Source of the DNA: Mesorhizobium sp. NZP2077 | Lineage (GTDB): Bacteria; Pseudomonadota; Alphaproteobacteria; Rhizobiales; Rhizobiaceae | NCBI RefSeq assembly: GCF_013170805.1 | Contig: NZ_CP051293.1 | Coordinates: 3,664,001 to 3,728,000 of the forward strand | Length of the DNA: 64,000 nt | Direction of reading: 5' to 3' | Shown here: in pieces, positions 24,413-33,111 of the stretch | Numbering within the stretch: position 1 is the first letter of the stretch | Layout of the letters: every line of letters starts with the position of its first letter | Program-made: the position numbers and the translations under genes | Notes under the pieces: model-generated | Told to the model about the DNA's origin: nothing | Databases searched by the model: none | The model's input: only the letters and a program-made list of their open reading frames with translations

Positions 24413-24453
24413 GGCCTATTCATCAAGTCATCTGATGACTTGATGAATAGGCC
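24413..24453. promoter_or_regulatory. 41-bp perfect palindrome spanning the GntR gene start
   Basis: Two 20-bp arms (24413-24432 and 24434-24453) are exact reverse complements around a single T at 24433. The core reads CAAGTCATC-T-GATGACTTG. It overlaps the first candidate start codon (24443) and ends one base before the second (24455). It is probably the autoregulatory operator of the GntR-type repressor. Confidence 0.75.
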
Positions 24454-25132
24454 GATGCAACCTGCTATCCGAACCAATCTCACCGACAGCGCGACCGGGA
24501 GCCTGCGTGCTGAAATCGTTGGCGGCCGCTGGGGCGTCGGCGAGCGTATTCCGAATGAAGCGGCCCTCAGCGACCTCTTGTCGGTCAGCCGCGGCACGGT
24601 GCGCGAGGCGGTGAGGGTGCTCGTCTCGCAAGGCTTGCTGGATACGCGGCAAGGCTCGGGCACCTATGTGCGCTCGACCGTCGATTCGTCAGCAGCGCTC
24701 GACCGCGTCAAGCGCACCGGCTTGCGCGACCAATGGGAGGCGCGGGCAGCGCTCGACCTGGAGGCCGCACGGCTTGCCGCGTTGCGTCACACGCCCGCCG
24801 ATCTCGACCGGATGCGCCGGCTGCTGGCCGAGCGCGGTACCGTCGCCGACGGCGGCAGCGAAGCCTTCATCCGGCGTGATCTGGCTTTCCACAAATCGGT
24901 CGTCGCGGCGTCCGGCAACAGAGCGATGATGGAGCTCTACGACTTCTTCACTGCCGCCATCAGCGAAACCATCCATGCCACCATCGACGGCGAATTGCCT
25001 GAACCGGACCGGCAGGCACACACGGCCATTGTCGACGCCATCGCCGCGAACGATCCGGACCATGCGGTTGCCGCCGCCCGCGCTTTCATGGCGCCGGTGC
25101 TTGCCCAGCTTGAGAGACTGCTTTCCCAATGA
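24443..25132 (+). CDS. GntR family (FadR/FCD subfamily) transcriptional regulator
   Basis: About 229 residues. The N-terminal winged helix reads RAEIVGGRWGVGERIPNEAALSDLLSVSRGTVREAVRVLVSQGLLDTRQGSGTYV. The C-terminal FCD ligand-binding helices follow (WEARAALDLEAARLAALRHTPADLDRMRRLL; FHKSVVAASGNRAMMELYDFF). Members usually repress catabolic genes and respond to small organic acids. The start is uncertain: ATG 24443 lies inside the big palindrome and lacks a Shine-Dalgarno, and ATG 24455 sits just after it. The 3' end overlaps the transporter gene (ATGA), so the transporter is the probable target along with the regulator itself. Confidence 0.88.
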   Translation: MNRPMQPAIRTNLTDSATGSLRAEIVGGRWGVGERIPNEAALSDLLSVSRGTVREAVRVLVSQGLLDTRQGSGTYVRSTVDSSAALDRVKRTGLRDQWEARAALDLEAARLAALRHTPADLDRMRRLLAERGTVADGGSEAFIRRDLAFHKSVVAASGNRAMMELYDFFTAAISETIHATIDGELPEPDRQAHTAIVDAIAANDPDHAVAAARAFMAPVLAQLERLLSQ

Positions 25133-26436
25133 ACCAGACATTTCGTCAACCTGGCCTGACGGCGCAATCCGCGGCCGTCGAGGGGCTGGACCTCATCGAT
25201 GCCGAAGCTGATAGCCTGCCGAAGCCGCAGCCGCCCGAACTGCGCAGCCGAGCCGCGCGCATCGTGCTTGGCGCCAGCCTTGTGCTGATCGCCTTCAATT
25301 TGCGGCCGCTGTTTTCCAGCCTCTCGGTGCTGTTGCCCGAGGTGATGCAGGCGACCGGTCTCTCAACGACTGGCGCCAGTCTGCTGACCACGCTGCCGGT
25401 TCTGTGCCTCGGCCTGTTCGCCCCCTTTGCGCCAAAACTTGCCCAGCGCTACGGGGCCGAACGCACCTTGCTCGGTGCGCTTGTGCTGCTGGCGCTGGGA
25501 ACCGGGCTGCGCTGGTTCGGTTCGGTGCCGCTGCTGTTTGTCGCGACCTTCCTTGCTGGCGGCGCCATTGCCATCGGCAACGTGCTTTTGCCGGGCCTGG
25601 TCAAGCGCGATTTTGCCGGCAGCACCGCCGTCATGACCGGGCTTTACACCATGGCTCTGTGCGCCGGCTCGGCCGCTGCCGCCGGTCTTACGCTGCCGAT
25701 CGAACATTTTGTCACGGGCTCATGGTCAGGCGCGCTGGCTGCATGGGCCGTGCCGACATTGCTCGTGCTGCTGATCTGGATCCCGCAGGCGCTCAGCAGC
25801 CGGCGGCAGGTCAGCCATCGCGGCTTTCGCGTCGTCGGCCTCTGGCGCGATCGCCTGGCCTGGCAGGTGACGCTGTTCATGGGGCTGCAGTCGGCACTTG
25901 CCTATTGCATCTTCGGTTGGCTGGCGCCGATCCTGCGCGAGCGCGGCTTCGACGCTGCCACCGCCGGCGCCATCGCTTCGGTGTCTGTCATGGCGCAGGT
26001 CGTCACTTGCCTTGCCGTGCCCTCCATCGCGGTGCGGCTCAAGGACCAGCGTGGTATCAACGTGGCGCTCGTCGGCATCGCGGTTGTTGCGCTGCTCGGC
26101 ATCCTGTTCGCACCAACCTCGACCGTGCTGTTCTGGGCGGTTCTGCAAGGCATCGGGCAGGGCGGCCTGATCGCCGCCGCCATGACCCTGATCGTGCTGC
26201 GCTCTCCGGATTCGCATGTCGCGGCGCATCTTTCGGGCATGGCGCAAGGTGTCGGCTATGTTCTTGCCGCAACCGGCCCGCTGCTGGTCGGCCTGATCCG
26301 CGGCTGGACCGGCAGTTTCTCGGAATCGGCCTTCCTGTTTGTCGCGCTCGGACTGGGGGCGGCCATCATGGGGTTTGGCGCCGGGCGTGCGCTGCATGTC
26401 GGCGCCAGGACCGTGCGCGTCGACGGCCAAGATTGA
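25129..26436 (+). CDS. MFS transporter, CynX/NimT family
   Basis: A 435-residue transporter with about 12 predicted helices. The family-typical opening is LVLIAFNLRPLFSSLSVLLPEV, followed by LTTLPVLCLGLFAPFAPKLAQRYGAERTLL. The CynX/NimT group includes cyanate and 2-nitroimidazole transporters of the major facilitator superfamily. The N-terminal 40 residues are a soluble extension. It is translationally coupled to the GntR regulator by a 4-bp overlap, so its expression likely follows that repressor's ligand. The substrate is unknown. Confidence 0.85.
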   Translation: MNQTFRQPGLTAQSAAVEGLDLIDAEADSLPKPQPPELRSRAARIVLGASLVLIAFNLRPLFSSLSVLLPEVMQATGLSTTGASLLTTLPVLCLGLFAPFAPKLAQRYGAERTLLGALVLLALGTGLRWFGSVPLLFVATFLAGGAIAIGNVLLPGLVKRDFAGSTAVMTGLYTMALCAGSAAAAGLTLPIEHFVTGSWSGALAAWAVPTLLVLLIWIPQALSSRRQVSHRGFRVVGLWRDRLAWQVTLFMGLQSALAYCIFGWLAPILRERGFDAATAGAIASVSVMAQVVTCLAVPSIAVRLKDQRGINVALVGIAVVALLGILFAPTSTVLFWAVLQGIGQGGLIAAAMTLIVLRSPDSHVAAHLSGMAQGVGYVLAATGPLLVGLIRGWTGSFSESAFLFVALGLGAAIMGFGAGRALHVGARTVRVDGQD

Positions 26437-26548
26437 TCCGCACGCCTCACGCTAGCCTGCACGAAATGTTGACCCCCACGTTCAGGCAATGTCTTGCCGT
26501 TGTCGCATGCGCGGATATGTATCGCGCATCTGACCAACGGAGCATGCG

Positions 26549-27286
26549 ATGACTAAGCAGGACCTTCGGATCAAGACCCGTGACGGTGTGTCGAAGGCCG
26601 GCCTGTTCCGCTCGGCCAAGGGCTCCTCGGCCAGGGCCGGTGTCATCCTCTATCAGGACGCCTTCGGCCCGCGCCCGGCGCTGGACGGCATGGCCGAGCG
26701 CTTGGCGAGCGAGGGCTATGCGGTGCTGGTGCCGGACCTGTTCTACCGCAATGCGCCCTACGGGCCATTTGACGCCAAGACCGCTTTCACCGAGGAACAG
26801 ACCAAGGCAGCATTGATGGCGCTGGTCACCGGCACGACGCAGGAGATGACCATCAGCGACAGCGCCGCATTCCTCGATGCGCTCGCCGGCGAAGGCGTCA
26901 CCGGGCCGATCGGCACCGTCGGCTATTGCATGGGCGGCGCGCGGGCGCTGAACGTCGCCGCGGCCTACCCCGACAGGATCAAGGCAGCCGCCAGTTTCCA
27001 TGGCGGCAATCTCGCCAGCGATGCCGGCGACAGCCCGCACCGCAAGGCCGCCACCATCAAGGCGCGTGTCTATGTCGGCATGGCGGGCGTCGACAGGAGT
27101 TTTCCGCCGGAGCAGTCGACGCGATTGGCCGAGGCGTTCAGGGAAGCGGAAGTCGATCATGTGCTGGAGAATTATGTCGGCATGGCGCATGGCTGGTGCG
27201 TGCCCGATCACAGCGTCTATGACGAAACCGGCGCCGAGCGCCATTGGAAGCGATTGACGGCGCTGTTCGCCGAAACGCTGGTCTGA
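26549..27286 (+). CDS. Dienelactone hydrolase family protein
   Basis: A 245-residue alpha/beta hydrolase. The Cys nucleophile elbow is GYCMGG; the Asp is probably in VGMAGVDRSFPPE and the His is in GMAHGWCVPDH. That is the Cys-Asp-His triad of dienelactone hydrolases. QDAFGPRPALDGMAERLASEGYAVLVPDLFYR is also typical. GGAGC lies just upstream of the ATG. Family members hydrolyse lactones in chlorocatechol breakdown, but most chromosomal copies have no known substrate. It stands alone between the CynX-like and BaiN-like genes. Confidence 0.88.
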   Translation: MTKQDLRIKTRDGVSKAGLFRSAKGSSARAGVILYQDAFGPRPALDGMAERLASEGYAVLVPDLFYRNAPYGPFDAKTAFTEEQTKAALMALVTGTTQEMTISDSAAFLDALAGEGVTGPIGTVGYCMGGARALNVAAAYPDRIKAAASFHGGNLASDAGDSPHRKAATIKARVYVGMAGVDRSFPPEQSTRLAEAFREAEVDHVLENYVGMAHGWCVPDHSVYDETGAERHWKRLTALFAETLV

Positions 27287-27349
27287 GTTTTCGCGCGGCT
27301 GTTCTTGCCTGTTGGCGACCCGACCCGTTCGCGGTATCAGGCAGCCTGA

Positions 27350-28576
27350 ATGATGCCCCCCGAATTGGGCAGGGGCCGAGCGGGAACAACTGGCCTGGTG
27401 CAATCCTACGATGTCGTGATCATCGGCGCTGGCGCCGCTGGAATGATGTGCGCCATGGAGGCCGCCAAGCGGGGCCGCTCGGTGCTGATCCTCGACCACG
27501 CTGCAACGCCTGGCGAAAAGATCCGTATCTCCGGCGGTGGCCGGTGCAACTTCACCAACATCCACGCCAGTCCGAAGAACTTTATCTCGGGCAATCCGCA
27601 TTTCTGCATCTCGGCGCTCAGCCGTTACACGCAACGCGACTTTATTGCGCTCGTCGACCGGCACAAGATCGCCTATCATGAGAAGACGCTGGGGCAGCTG
27701 TTCTGCGACGGCTCCGCGCGGCAGATCATCGACATGCTGGTTTCGGAAACGCAGGGCCGGGGCGTCGATCTGGCACTCTCTGCCGAGGTCAGGGATGTCA
27801 GCAAAACCGTGGAAGGGGTCGTGCTCACCCTCTCCACCGGCACGGTCACTTGCCAGTCGCTGGTCGTGGCGTGCGGCGGCAAGTCGATCCCGAAAATGGG
27901 AGCGACGGGTTTCGGTTACGAGATTGCCGAGCAGTTTGGCCTTGCCATCGTCGAAACGCGGCCGGCGCTGGTGCCGCTGACTTTCGATGCCAAAACGCTC
28001 GAGCGGCTGGCGCCCCTGGCCGGCAACGCGGTCGACGCGGAAGTCAGCTGTGGCAAGACGCGGTTTGCAGAGGCCATGCTGTTCACACATCGCGGCGTCA
28101 GCGGGCCCTCCATCCTGCAAATCTCATCCTATTGGCGCGAGGGCGACGAAATCCGCATCGCCATGCTGCCCGGGGTCGATGTGGCGGACCTCATCCGCAC
28201 CGCCAAACGTTCCAATGGGCGGCAGGCGGTGCAGACAGTGCTCGCAAATCACCTGCCGAAACGGCTCGCACAATCGATCGCCGAGCGCACCGGGTTCGAC
28301 GGCAACCTCGCCGATCTTTCGGACGCCCAGATCAAAACCGTCGACGCCGCGGTCAACGACTGGCGCATCAAGCCGGCGGGTTCCGAGGGATACCGTACCG
28401 CCGAAGTGACGTTGGGCGGGGTCGACACCAACGGACTGGACCAGAAGACGATGCAGGCGAAATCCGTGCCGGGCCTGTTCTTCATTGGCGAAGTGGTCGA
28501 CGTGACGGGTTGGCTGGGCGGTTACAATTTCCAGTGGGCGTGGTCGTCGGGCTGGGTGGCGGGGCAGGTGTGTTGA
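27350..28576 (+). CDS. NAD(P)/FAD-dependent oxidoreductase, BaiN/HI0933 family
   Basis: A 408-residue flavoprotein. The FAD Rossmann motif is YDVVIIGAGAAGMMCAMEAAKRGRSVLILD, and the family signature is KIRISGGGRCNFTN. The C-terminal FAD loop is GLFFIGEVVDVTGWLGGYNFQWAWSSGWVAG. Homologues are annotated as aminoacetone-oxidase-like or BaiN-type ene reductases; the true role is uncertain. The first Met at 27350 gives a 13-residue lead-in; a GTG near the start of VQSYDVV is an alternative. The stop codon lies inside the left end of the RIME-like repeat that follows. Confidence 0.87.
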   Translation: MMPPELGRGRAGTTGLVQSYDVVIIGAGAAGMMCAMEAAKRGRSVLILDHAATPGEKIRISGGGRCNFTNIHASPKNFISGNPHFCISALSRYTQRDFIALVDRHKIAYHEKTLGQLFCDGSARQIIDMLVSETQGRGVDLALSAEVRDVSKTVEGVVLTLSTGTVTCQSLVVACGGKSIPKMGATGFGYEIAEQFGLAIVETRPALVPLTFDAKTLERLAPLAGNAVDAEVSCGKTRFAEAMLFTHRGVSGPSILQISSYWREGDEIRIAMLPGVDVADLIRTAKRSNGRQAVQTVLANHLPKRLAQSIAERTGFDGNLADLSDAQIKTVDAAVNDWRIKPAGSEGYRTAEVTLGGVDTNGLDQKTMQAKSVPGLFFIGEVVDVTGWLGGYNFQWAWSSGWVAGQVC

Positions 28577-28726
28577 GATTCAGGTGATGCCGGCCCGCAA
28601 ACGCCGGTGTCCTGCGCTTCCCCGTCCTACTGCGTCGCAGTAGAACTGTGCTCGCGTACTTCAAGTACGCTCCGGTCCGGTTCTCGGAAACCGCCGTTTT
28701 CGGTTCGGCCTGACCTGAATCTCAAC
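28572..28726. repeat. RIME-like intergenic mosaic element, 155 bp with inverted ends
   Basis: The ends GTTGAGATTCAGGT (28572-28585) and ACCTGAATCTCAAC (28713-28726) are perfect inverted repeats of 14 bp, and the imperfect match runs on for about 20 bp more. Inside are two further palindromes, CTACTGCGTCGCAGTAG and GCGTACTTCAAGTACGC. The build matches the palindromic Rhizobium-specific intergenic mosaic elements. A stripped-down copy of the ends lies at 31600-31637. Confidence 0.75.
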
Positions 28727-28803
28727 ACGCCTTGAGCCGCCATGCAGCAAAAAATCTTTGCATCACCCCAAGGATTAGCCATTAGCCTTCGTCCAACTGA
28801 CAA

Positions 28804-29367
28804 ATGATGGCGATGATGCTGGATGAGAGCGAAGCCTCCGACGCCGAACTGATCGGGCGGGCGAAGGGCGGAGACAGAGGGGCCTTCGGCACATTGCTGG
28901 AGCGCCACTACGACTTCGTCTATCGTGCCGCCTATCGCTGGTGCGGCAAGAAGGCCGATGCCGAAGACATCGCCCAGGAAGTCTGCGTTCGGCTCGGCAA
29001 GGCGATCCGCGACTATCGTGGTGGCGGCGCCTTCACGACATGGCTCTATTCCGTGACGATGAATGCGGCGCGTGACATGATGCGCAAGACCGCGCGCGAG
29101 ACGGTGAAGACAGAGGCTTACGGCGTCCATGCGCTGATTTCCGGCGAGGCGCCGGCCGAGAGCGAGGATCCGGCCGAGGCGCTCTGGGCGGCGGTGCGGC
29201 AGCTGCCGGACAAGCAGCGCGACGCCGTGCTGCTTGTCTATGGCGAGGGCTTGAGCCACGCGGCCGCCGCCGAGGCGATGGCGATCTCGGAGACGACGGT
29301 TTCCTGGCACATCCATGAAGCGAAGAAACGGCTGAAGACGCTGATGCGCTCGGCCGGGGAAGTGTGA
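28804..29367 (+). CDS. ECF-subfamily RNA polymerase sigma factor
   Basis: A 187-residue sigma factor. Region 2 reads GTLLERHYDFVYRAAYRWCGKKADAEDIAQEVCVRLGKAI with FTTWLYSVTMNAARDMMRK. Region 4 reads LPDKQRDAVLLVYGEGLSHAAAAEAMAISETTVSWHIHEAKKRLKTLM. Several Met codons lie near the start (28804, 28807 and 28813-28816), and the exact one is uncertain. Its stop overlaps the start region of the VWA gene. No separate anti-sigma gene follows; the VWA protein's N-terminus may take that place. Confidence 0.9.
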   Translation: MMAMMLDESEASDAELIGRAKGGDRGAFGTLLERHYDFVYRAAYRWCGKKADAEDIAQEVCVRLGKAIRDYRGGGAFTTWLYSVTMNAARDMMRKTARETVKTEAYGVHALISGEAPAESEDPAEALWAAVRQLPDKQRDAVLLVYGEGLSHAAAAEAMAISETTVSWHIHEAKKRLKTLMRSAGEV

Positions 29368-29369
29368 CC

Positions 29370-31481
29370 ATGGTCGACGACAACGAACTCAACAGACTGC
29401 GCGATATCGCAGCACCGGCGCCGGGCGAGAGCGCGAAGGCGCGCGCGTTTGAGGCCGCCCTGCGCGCCTATGATCAGGAAAATATTTCTGCCGTCACCCA
29501 AGGATCGACCCGCGGCCTTCGTCTCACAGAGCGAGCACAAAAGCTCTGGAGCGAGATCATGCAAAAGAAACTCATTGCCACGCCGGCCATTGCCGGGCTC
29601 ATCGCCCTGCCGATCGCCGGATACGCCACCTTCCATCTGCTGAGGGAACAGCCGCCCAAAGTCGGCGGCGACGAGAAGATCACCGAGACGCTGGCCGACA
29701 AGCCGGCAACCTTGAAGCCGACCGAGCCGAAGCAGGCTCCAACCGAACTGGCGAAGGACAAGAAGGCCGACGCGGATGTCGAAAGCCGCAACGCGACCGA
29801 CGCGCTTGTAGCGCCGGCTTCGCCGCCCAAATCCGAATCGGCCCAGGCCGGTGGCGCCGCTCAGCAAACTGCGGCGGAGCGCGGGGTGGTGGCCGAGCCG
29901 GCACCGCCGGCGCCGACGGGGGAGTTCGCGCTGGATGGAACTGTAAACGCGCCCAGCACATCGCGGGTCGCCCGCATGCCGGCTGCCGAGTCCAAACTGA
30001 TGGCGCCACAGCCCACCGTGGCACCGGCGGATCAGATCGCGCCGCAAGAGGAAAACCGCAACCGCATCGAGGGCGTCAAGACCAATCCGGTGCACGCGGC
30101 ACTGGAAGATCCGGTTTCGACCTTCTCGATCGACGTCGACACCGCATCCTATTCCTTCGTGCGCCGTTCGTTGAAGGAAGGCTCCGTGCCGCAAGCCGAC
30201 ACGGTACGCGTCGAGGAGATGATCAATTACTTCCCCTATGATTGGAAGGGGCCCGACTCGGCTTCGACGCCATTCAACTCGACCGTCAGCGTCATGCCGA
30301 CGCCGTGGAACGAGCACACCAAGCTGATGCATGTCGCCATCAAGGGCTTCGACATCAAGCCGACCGAGCAGCCGAAGGCCAATCTGGTGTTCCTGATCGA
30401 CGTCTCGGGCTCGATGGACGAGCCGGACAAGCTGCCGCTGCTAAAATCGGCATTCCGGCTGCTGGTCAGCAAGCTGAAGGCCGACGACACGATCTCCATC
30501 GTCACCTATGCCGGCGAGGCCGGCACCGTGCTGATGCCGACCAAGGCCGCCGAGAAGGACAAGATCCTCAATGCCATCGACAATCTGACGCCCGGTGGCT
30601 CGACCGCCGGCGAGGCCGGCATCAAGGAGGCCTACAAGCTTGCCCAGCAATCCTTCGTCAAGGATGGCGTCAACCGTGTGATGCTGGCCACCGATGGCGA
30701 CTTCAATGTCGGCCAAAGCGACGACGATGATCTCAAGCGCCTGATCGAGCAGGAGCGCAAGAGCGGTGTCTTCCTGTCGGTGTTCGGCTTCGGCCACGAC
30801 AATCTGAACGACCAGATGATGCAGACCATTGCCCAGAACGGCAACGGCACCGCAGCCTATATCGACACGCTGGCCGAGGCGGAGAAGGTGCTGGTCGAGG
30901 ATGCCTCCTCGACGCTGTTCCCGATCGCCAAGGATGTGAAGATCCAGGTCGAGTTCAACCCGAACAAGGTCTCCGAATACCGCCTGATCGGCTACGAGAC
31001 CCGGGCGCTCAACCGCGAGGATTTCAACAATGACCGCGTCGATGCCGGCGATATCGGCTCGGGCCATTCGGTCACCGCGATCTACGAGATCACGCCGAAG
31101 GGCAGCGGCGGCGAGCAGATCGACCCGCTGCGCTATGGCCAGGCTACTGTCAACAATGGCGGCGTCGCCAATGCGGACGAATATGCCTTCGTCAAGATCC
31201 GCTACAAGCTGCCGAACGAAGACATCTCGAAGCTGATAACCACGCCGGTGACATCGGCCAACGAGGTGGCGTCCTTCGACCAGGCCAGCACCGACCAGCG
31301 CTTCTCCGTCGCGGTTGCCGCCTTCGGCCAGAAGCTGCGCGACGAGGATGCGACCGCGAAGTTCGGTTACGACAAGATCATGGAGATTGCCACTGCCGCC
31401 CGAGGAGCCGACCCGTTTGGGTACAGGTCAGAGTTCCTCTCACTCGTGCGCCTTGCCTCGGCGCTGGGCGGTAACCGGTAG
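29370..31481 (+). CDS. VWA domain-containing membrane protein with C-terminal DUF3520 (YfbK-like)
   Basis: A 703-residue protein. The first 60 residues are soluble and charged. One membrane helix follows (LIATPAIAGLIALPIAGYATFHLL, about residues 68-91), then a long Ala/Pro/Lys linker. A YfbK N-terminal block (VSTFSIDVDTASYSFVRRSLKEG) precedes the VWA domain with MIDAS motif DVSGSMDEP and LATDGDFNVG. The C-terminus is DUF3520 (RLIGYETRALNREDFNNDRVDAGDIGSGHSVTAIYEI). The ATG at 29370 has GGGGA nine bases upstream; a GTG at 29364 is too close. The cytoplasmic head followed by a single helix resembles an anti-sigma layout. A strong terminator follows. Confidence 0.85.
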   Translation: MVDDNELNRLRDIAAPAPGESAKARAFEAALRAYDQENISAVTQGSTRGLRLTERAQKLWSEIMQKKLIATPAIAGLIALPIAGYATFHLLREQPPKVGGDEKITETLADKPATLKPTEPKQAPTELAKDKKADADVESRNATDALVAPASPPKSESAQAGGAAQQTAAERGVVAEPAPPAPTGEFALDGTVNAPSTSRVARMPAAESKLMAPQPTVAPADQIAPQEENRNRIEGVKTNPVHAALEDPVSTFSIDVDTASYSFVRRSLKEGSVPQADTVRVEEMINYFPYDWKGPDSASTPFNSTVSVMPTPWNEHTKLMHVAIKGFDIKPTEQPKANLVFLIDVSGSMDEPDKLPLLKSAFRLLVSKLKADDTISIVTYAGEAGTVLMPTKAAEKDKILNAIDNLTPGGSTAGEAGIKEAYKLAQQSFVKDGVNRVMLATDGDFNVGQSDDDDLKRLIEQERKSGVFLSVFGFGHDNLNDQMMQTIAQNGNGTAAYIDTLAEAEKVLVEDASSTLFPIAKDVKIQVEFNPNKVSEYRLIGYETRALNREDFNNDRVDAGDIGSGHSVTAIYEITPKGSGGEQIDPLRYGQATVNNGGVANADEYAFVKIRYKLPNEDISKLITTPVTSANEVASFDQASTDQRFSVAVAAFGQKLRDEDATAKFGYDKIMEIATAARGADPFGYRSEFLSLVRLASALGGNR

Positions 31482-31554
31482 TGGCGATGACGGCCGGTTT
31501 CTTTCAGATGGGATCGTTCTGATACGGGAAACCGGCCTACGCGCGGGTGAGGCA

Positions 31555-31593
31555 GGCCGGCGAGGGATTCATTCCCTTGCCGGCCTTTTTTTT
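31555..31593 (+). terminator. Strong rho-independent terminator after ECF-VWA operon
   Basis: A 13-bp stem (GGCCGGC-G-AGGGA with TCCCT-T-GCCGGCC, one G-U pair) with a 5-nt loop is followed by eight T residues. Confidence 0.92.
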
Positions 31594-31599
31594 GGATCC

Positions 31600-31637
31600 G
31601 TTGATATTCAGGTGATGCCGGCCTGACCTGAATCAAC
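31600..31637. repeat. Minimal copy of the RIME-like repeat ends
   Basis: GTTGATATTCAGGT (31600-31613) and ACCTGAATCAAC (31626-31637) flank 12 bp reading GATGCCGGCCTG. The sequence equals the outer ends of the 155-bp element at 28572-28726 with the interior missing. It lies directly after the terminator T-run. Confidence 0.7.
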
Positions 31638-31748
31638 GAATCCTAGGCGCGGCGTTTGCGATCGTTAAACTTCGCGGTATTTCCGGTACCGGATCGCAAT
31701 GTCCTCTTGTTACACCGGGCATGTTTACAGGGCTTGAGGGAGCCGGAA

Positions 31749-32018
31749 TTGCAGATCAGGACTATCGCCAACTCGCCACCGCCGGCACGAGACGCCTCGG
31801 CGGTCTCATCGGCCCCATCAGCCGAATCGAGGCGCATCAGCGACGATGTTGCGCAGGCGCGTCACACCGCCATGTCGGCGCTGACCAACGATCGCTTCCG
31901 CGCCATGCTAGAACAGATCACCGATCCGGCGTCATCCGGCACGCTGATGACAATGCGCAGCGACAATGTCGTCGATTTCAAGTCGGCGCAGTCGAGCTAC
32001 GCCGACAACAGCGAATAA
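31749..32018 (+). CDS. Small protein of unknown function (89 aa)
   Basis: A frame whose codon choice (G or C in most third positions) looks coding from about 31749. A TTG start there has GAGGGAG six bases upstream, while the first ATG in the frame (31656) lies in AT-richer sequence without a ribosome-binding site. The protein has a Pro/Ala/Ser-rich N-terminus. A more conserved-looking C-terminus reads ALTNDRFRAMLEQITDPASSGTLMTMRSDNVVDFKSAQSSYADNSE. No family is recognised. It is convergent with the betaine-homocysteine methyltransferase gene, 14 bp away. Confidence 0.5.
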   Translation: MQIRTIANSPPPARDASAVSSAPSAESRRISDDVAQARHTAMSALTNDRFRAMLEQITDPASSGTLMTMRSDNVVDFKSAQSSYADNSE

Positions 32019-32032
32019 TCGAGAATATCGAG

Positions 32033-33055
32033 TCAGGCCCGGCTGCGGCGGCGCTCGCGGCGGGCTTCGCTGGTCTCAGCGGTGTTTTCCGTCGCCACCT
32101 TGTTGCGCATCGGACCGATGCGCTCGACGATCGCCGCTACAGTCGGGCGATCCGCCTTGGTGTGGGCGTCGAGCGCCTTGCGCATCGCGGCAAGGTGCTG
32201 GAACGAGGTGCCGCAGCAGCCGCCGACGATCTTGGCGCCGGCATCGACGGCGAGACGCACATAATCCGCCATCAGCTCGGGCGTGCCGGAGTAATGGATC
32301 TCGGTGCCGCGGAATTCGGGAATGCCGCAATTGCCCTTGACGATCACGGTCGCCTGCGGCTTCGCCTCCGTCATGTCGAGCAGCGATGCCAGGATATCCG
32401 AGGCGCCGACGCCGCAATTGGCGCCAACGCCGAGCGGTGCTTCAGACAGCCCGTCGACGACGCCGTGGATATCTTTCGGCAGCAGGCCCATCATGGTGCG
32501 GCCGGCGGTGTCGAAGGAGCCGGTATAGGTGTAGGGGAGGCCGACGCGGATGGCGGCTTCGGCGGCGGCGCGGATTTCGTCGGGCGCCGACATGGTCTCG
32601 ATCCAGGCGACTTCGGCGCCGCCTTCCTTGAGGCCTTCGATCTGCTCGGCAAAGGCGTCGACCGCCTCGTCATAGGTCATGGCGCCGAGCGGCACCAGCA
32701 ATTCGCCGGTCGGGCCGACGGAGCCGGCGACGATCACCTTGCGGCCGGCCTTGTCGGCGACGGCGCGGGCGATCTCGGCGGCGCGCTTGTTGAGCGCATG
32801 CACTCGGTCCTGCGCATGGTGGAGCTTCAACCGATGACGCGTGCCGCCGAAGGAGTTGGTCAGGATGATGTCGGCGCCGGCATCGACGAAATTCTGGTGC
32901 AGGCTGGTGATGGTGTCTGGCGCCGTCTCGTTCAGCAACTCCGGCGCCTCGCCGGCCTCCAGGCCCATGGCGAACAAATTGGTGCCGGTGGCGCCATCGG
33001 CCAGCAGCACGCCCTTTTCAGCCAGCAAGGCATCGATCGGATTGGTCGTCGTCAT
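32033..33055 (-). CDS. bmt: Betaine--homocysteine S-methyltransferase
   Basis: A 340-residue homocysteine S-methyltransferase (LLADGATGTNLFAMGLEAGEAPELLN; ILTNSFGGTRHRLKLH). Zinc ligands are Cys in GANCGVG (about residue 214) and the pair in GGCCGTS (about 280-281). The closest characterised relative I recognise is the rhizobial betaine-dependent enzyme, which uses glycine betaine to make methionine and releases dimethylglycine. A cobalamin-independent S-methylmethionine use is possible in the wider family. It fits the dimethylglycine-type dehydrogenases in the window. A GATATAAAG-type palindrome 33-56 bp upstream of the start is probably its operator. The Arg-rich last 20 residues look disordered. 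Confidence 0.85.
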   Translation of the reverse strand: MTTTNPIDALLAEKGVLLADGATGTNLFAMGLEAGEAPELLNETAPDTITSLHQNFVDAGADIILTNSFGGTRHRLKLHHAQDRVHALNKRAAEIARAVADKAGRKVIVAGSVGPTGELLVPLGAMTYDEAVDAFAEQIEGLKEGGAEVAWIETMSAPDEIRAAAEAAIRVGLPYTYTGSFDTAGRTMMGLLPKDIHGVVDGLSEAPLGVGANCGVGASDILASLLDMTEAKPQATVIVKGNCGIPEFRGTEIHYSGTPELMADYVRLAVDAGAKIVGGCCGTSFQHLAAMRKALDAHTKADRPTVAAIVERIGPMRNKVATENTAETSEARRERRRSRA

Positions 33056-33087
33056 CGGATTGGCTTTCGTGTTTCGAATTCGAATAA

Positions 33088-33111
33088 GGATATAAAGAAG
33101 TCTTTATGTCC
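33088..33111. promoter_or_regulatory. GATATAAAG-type palindrome upstream of bmt
   Basis: GATATAAAG-AAGT-CTTTATGTC has 9-bp arms with one mismatch, lying 33-56 bp before the bmt start. It matches the site at 16277-16299. Both target genes handle methyl transfer in folate or methionine metabolism. Confidence 0.6.
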
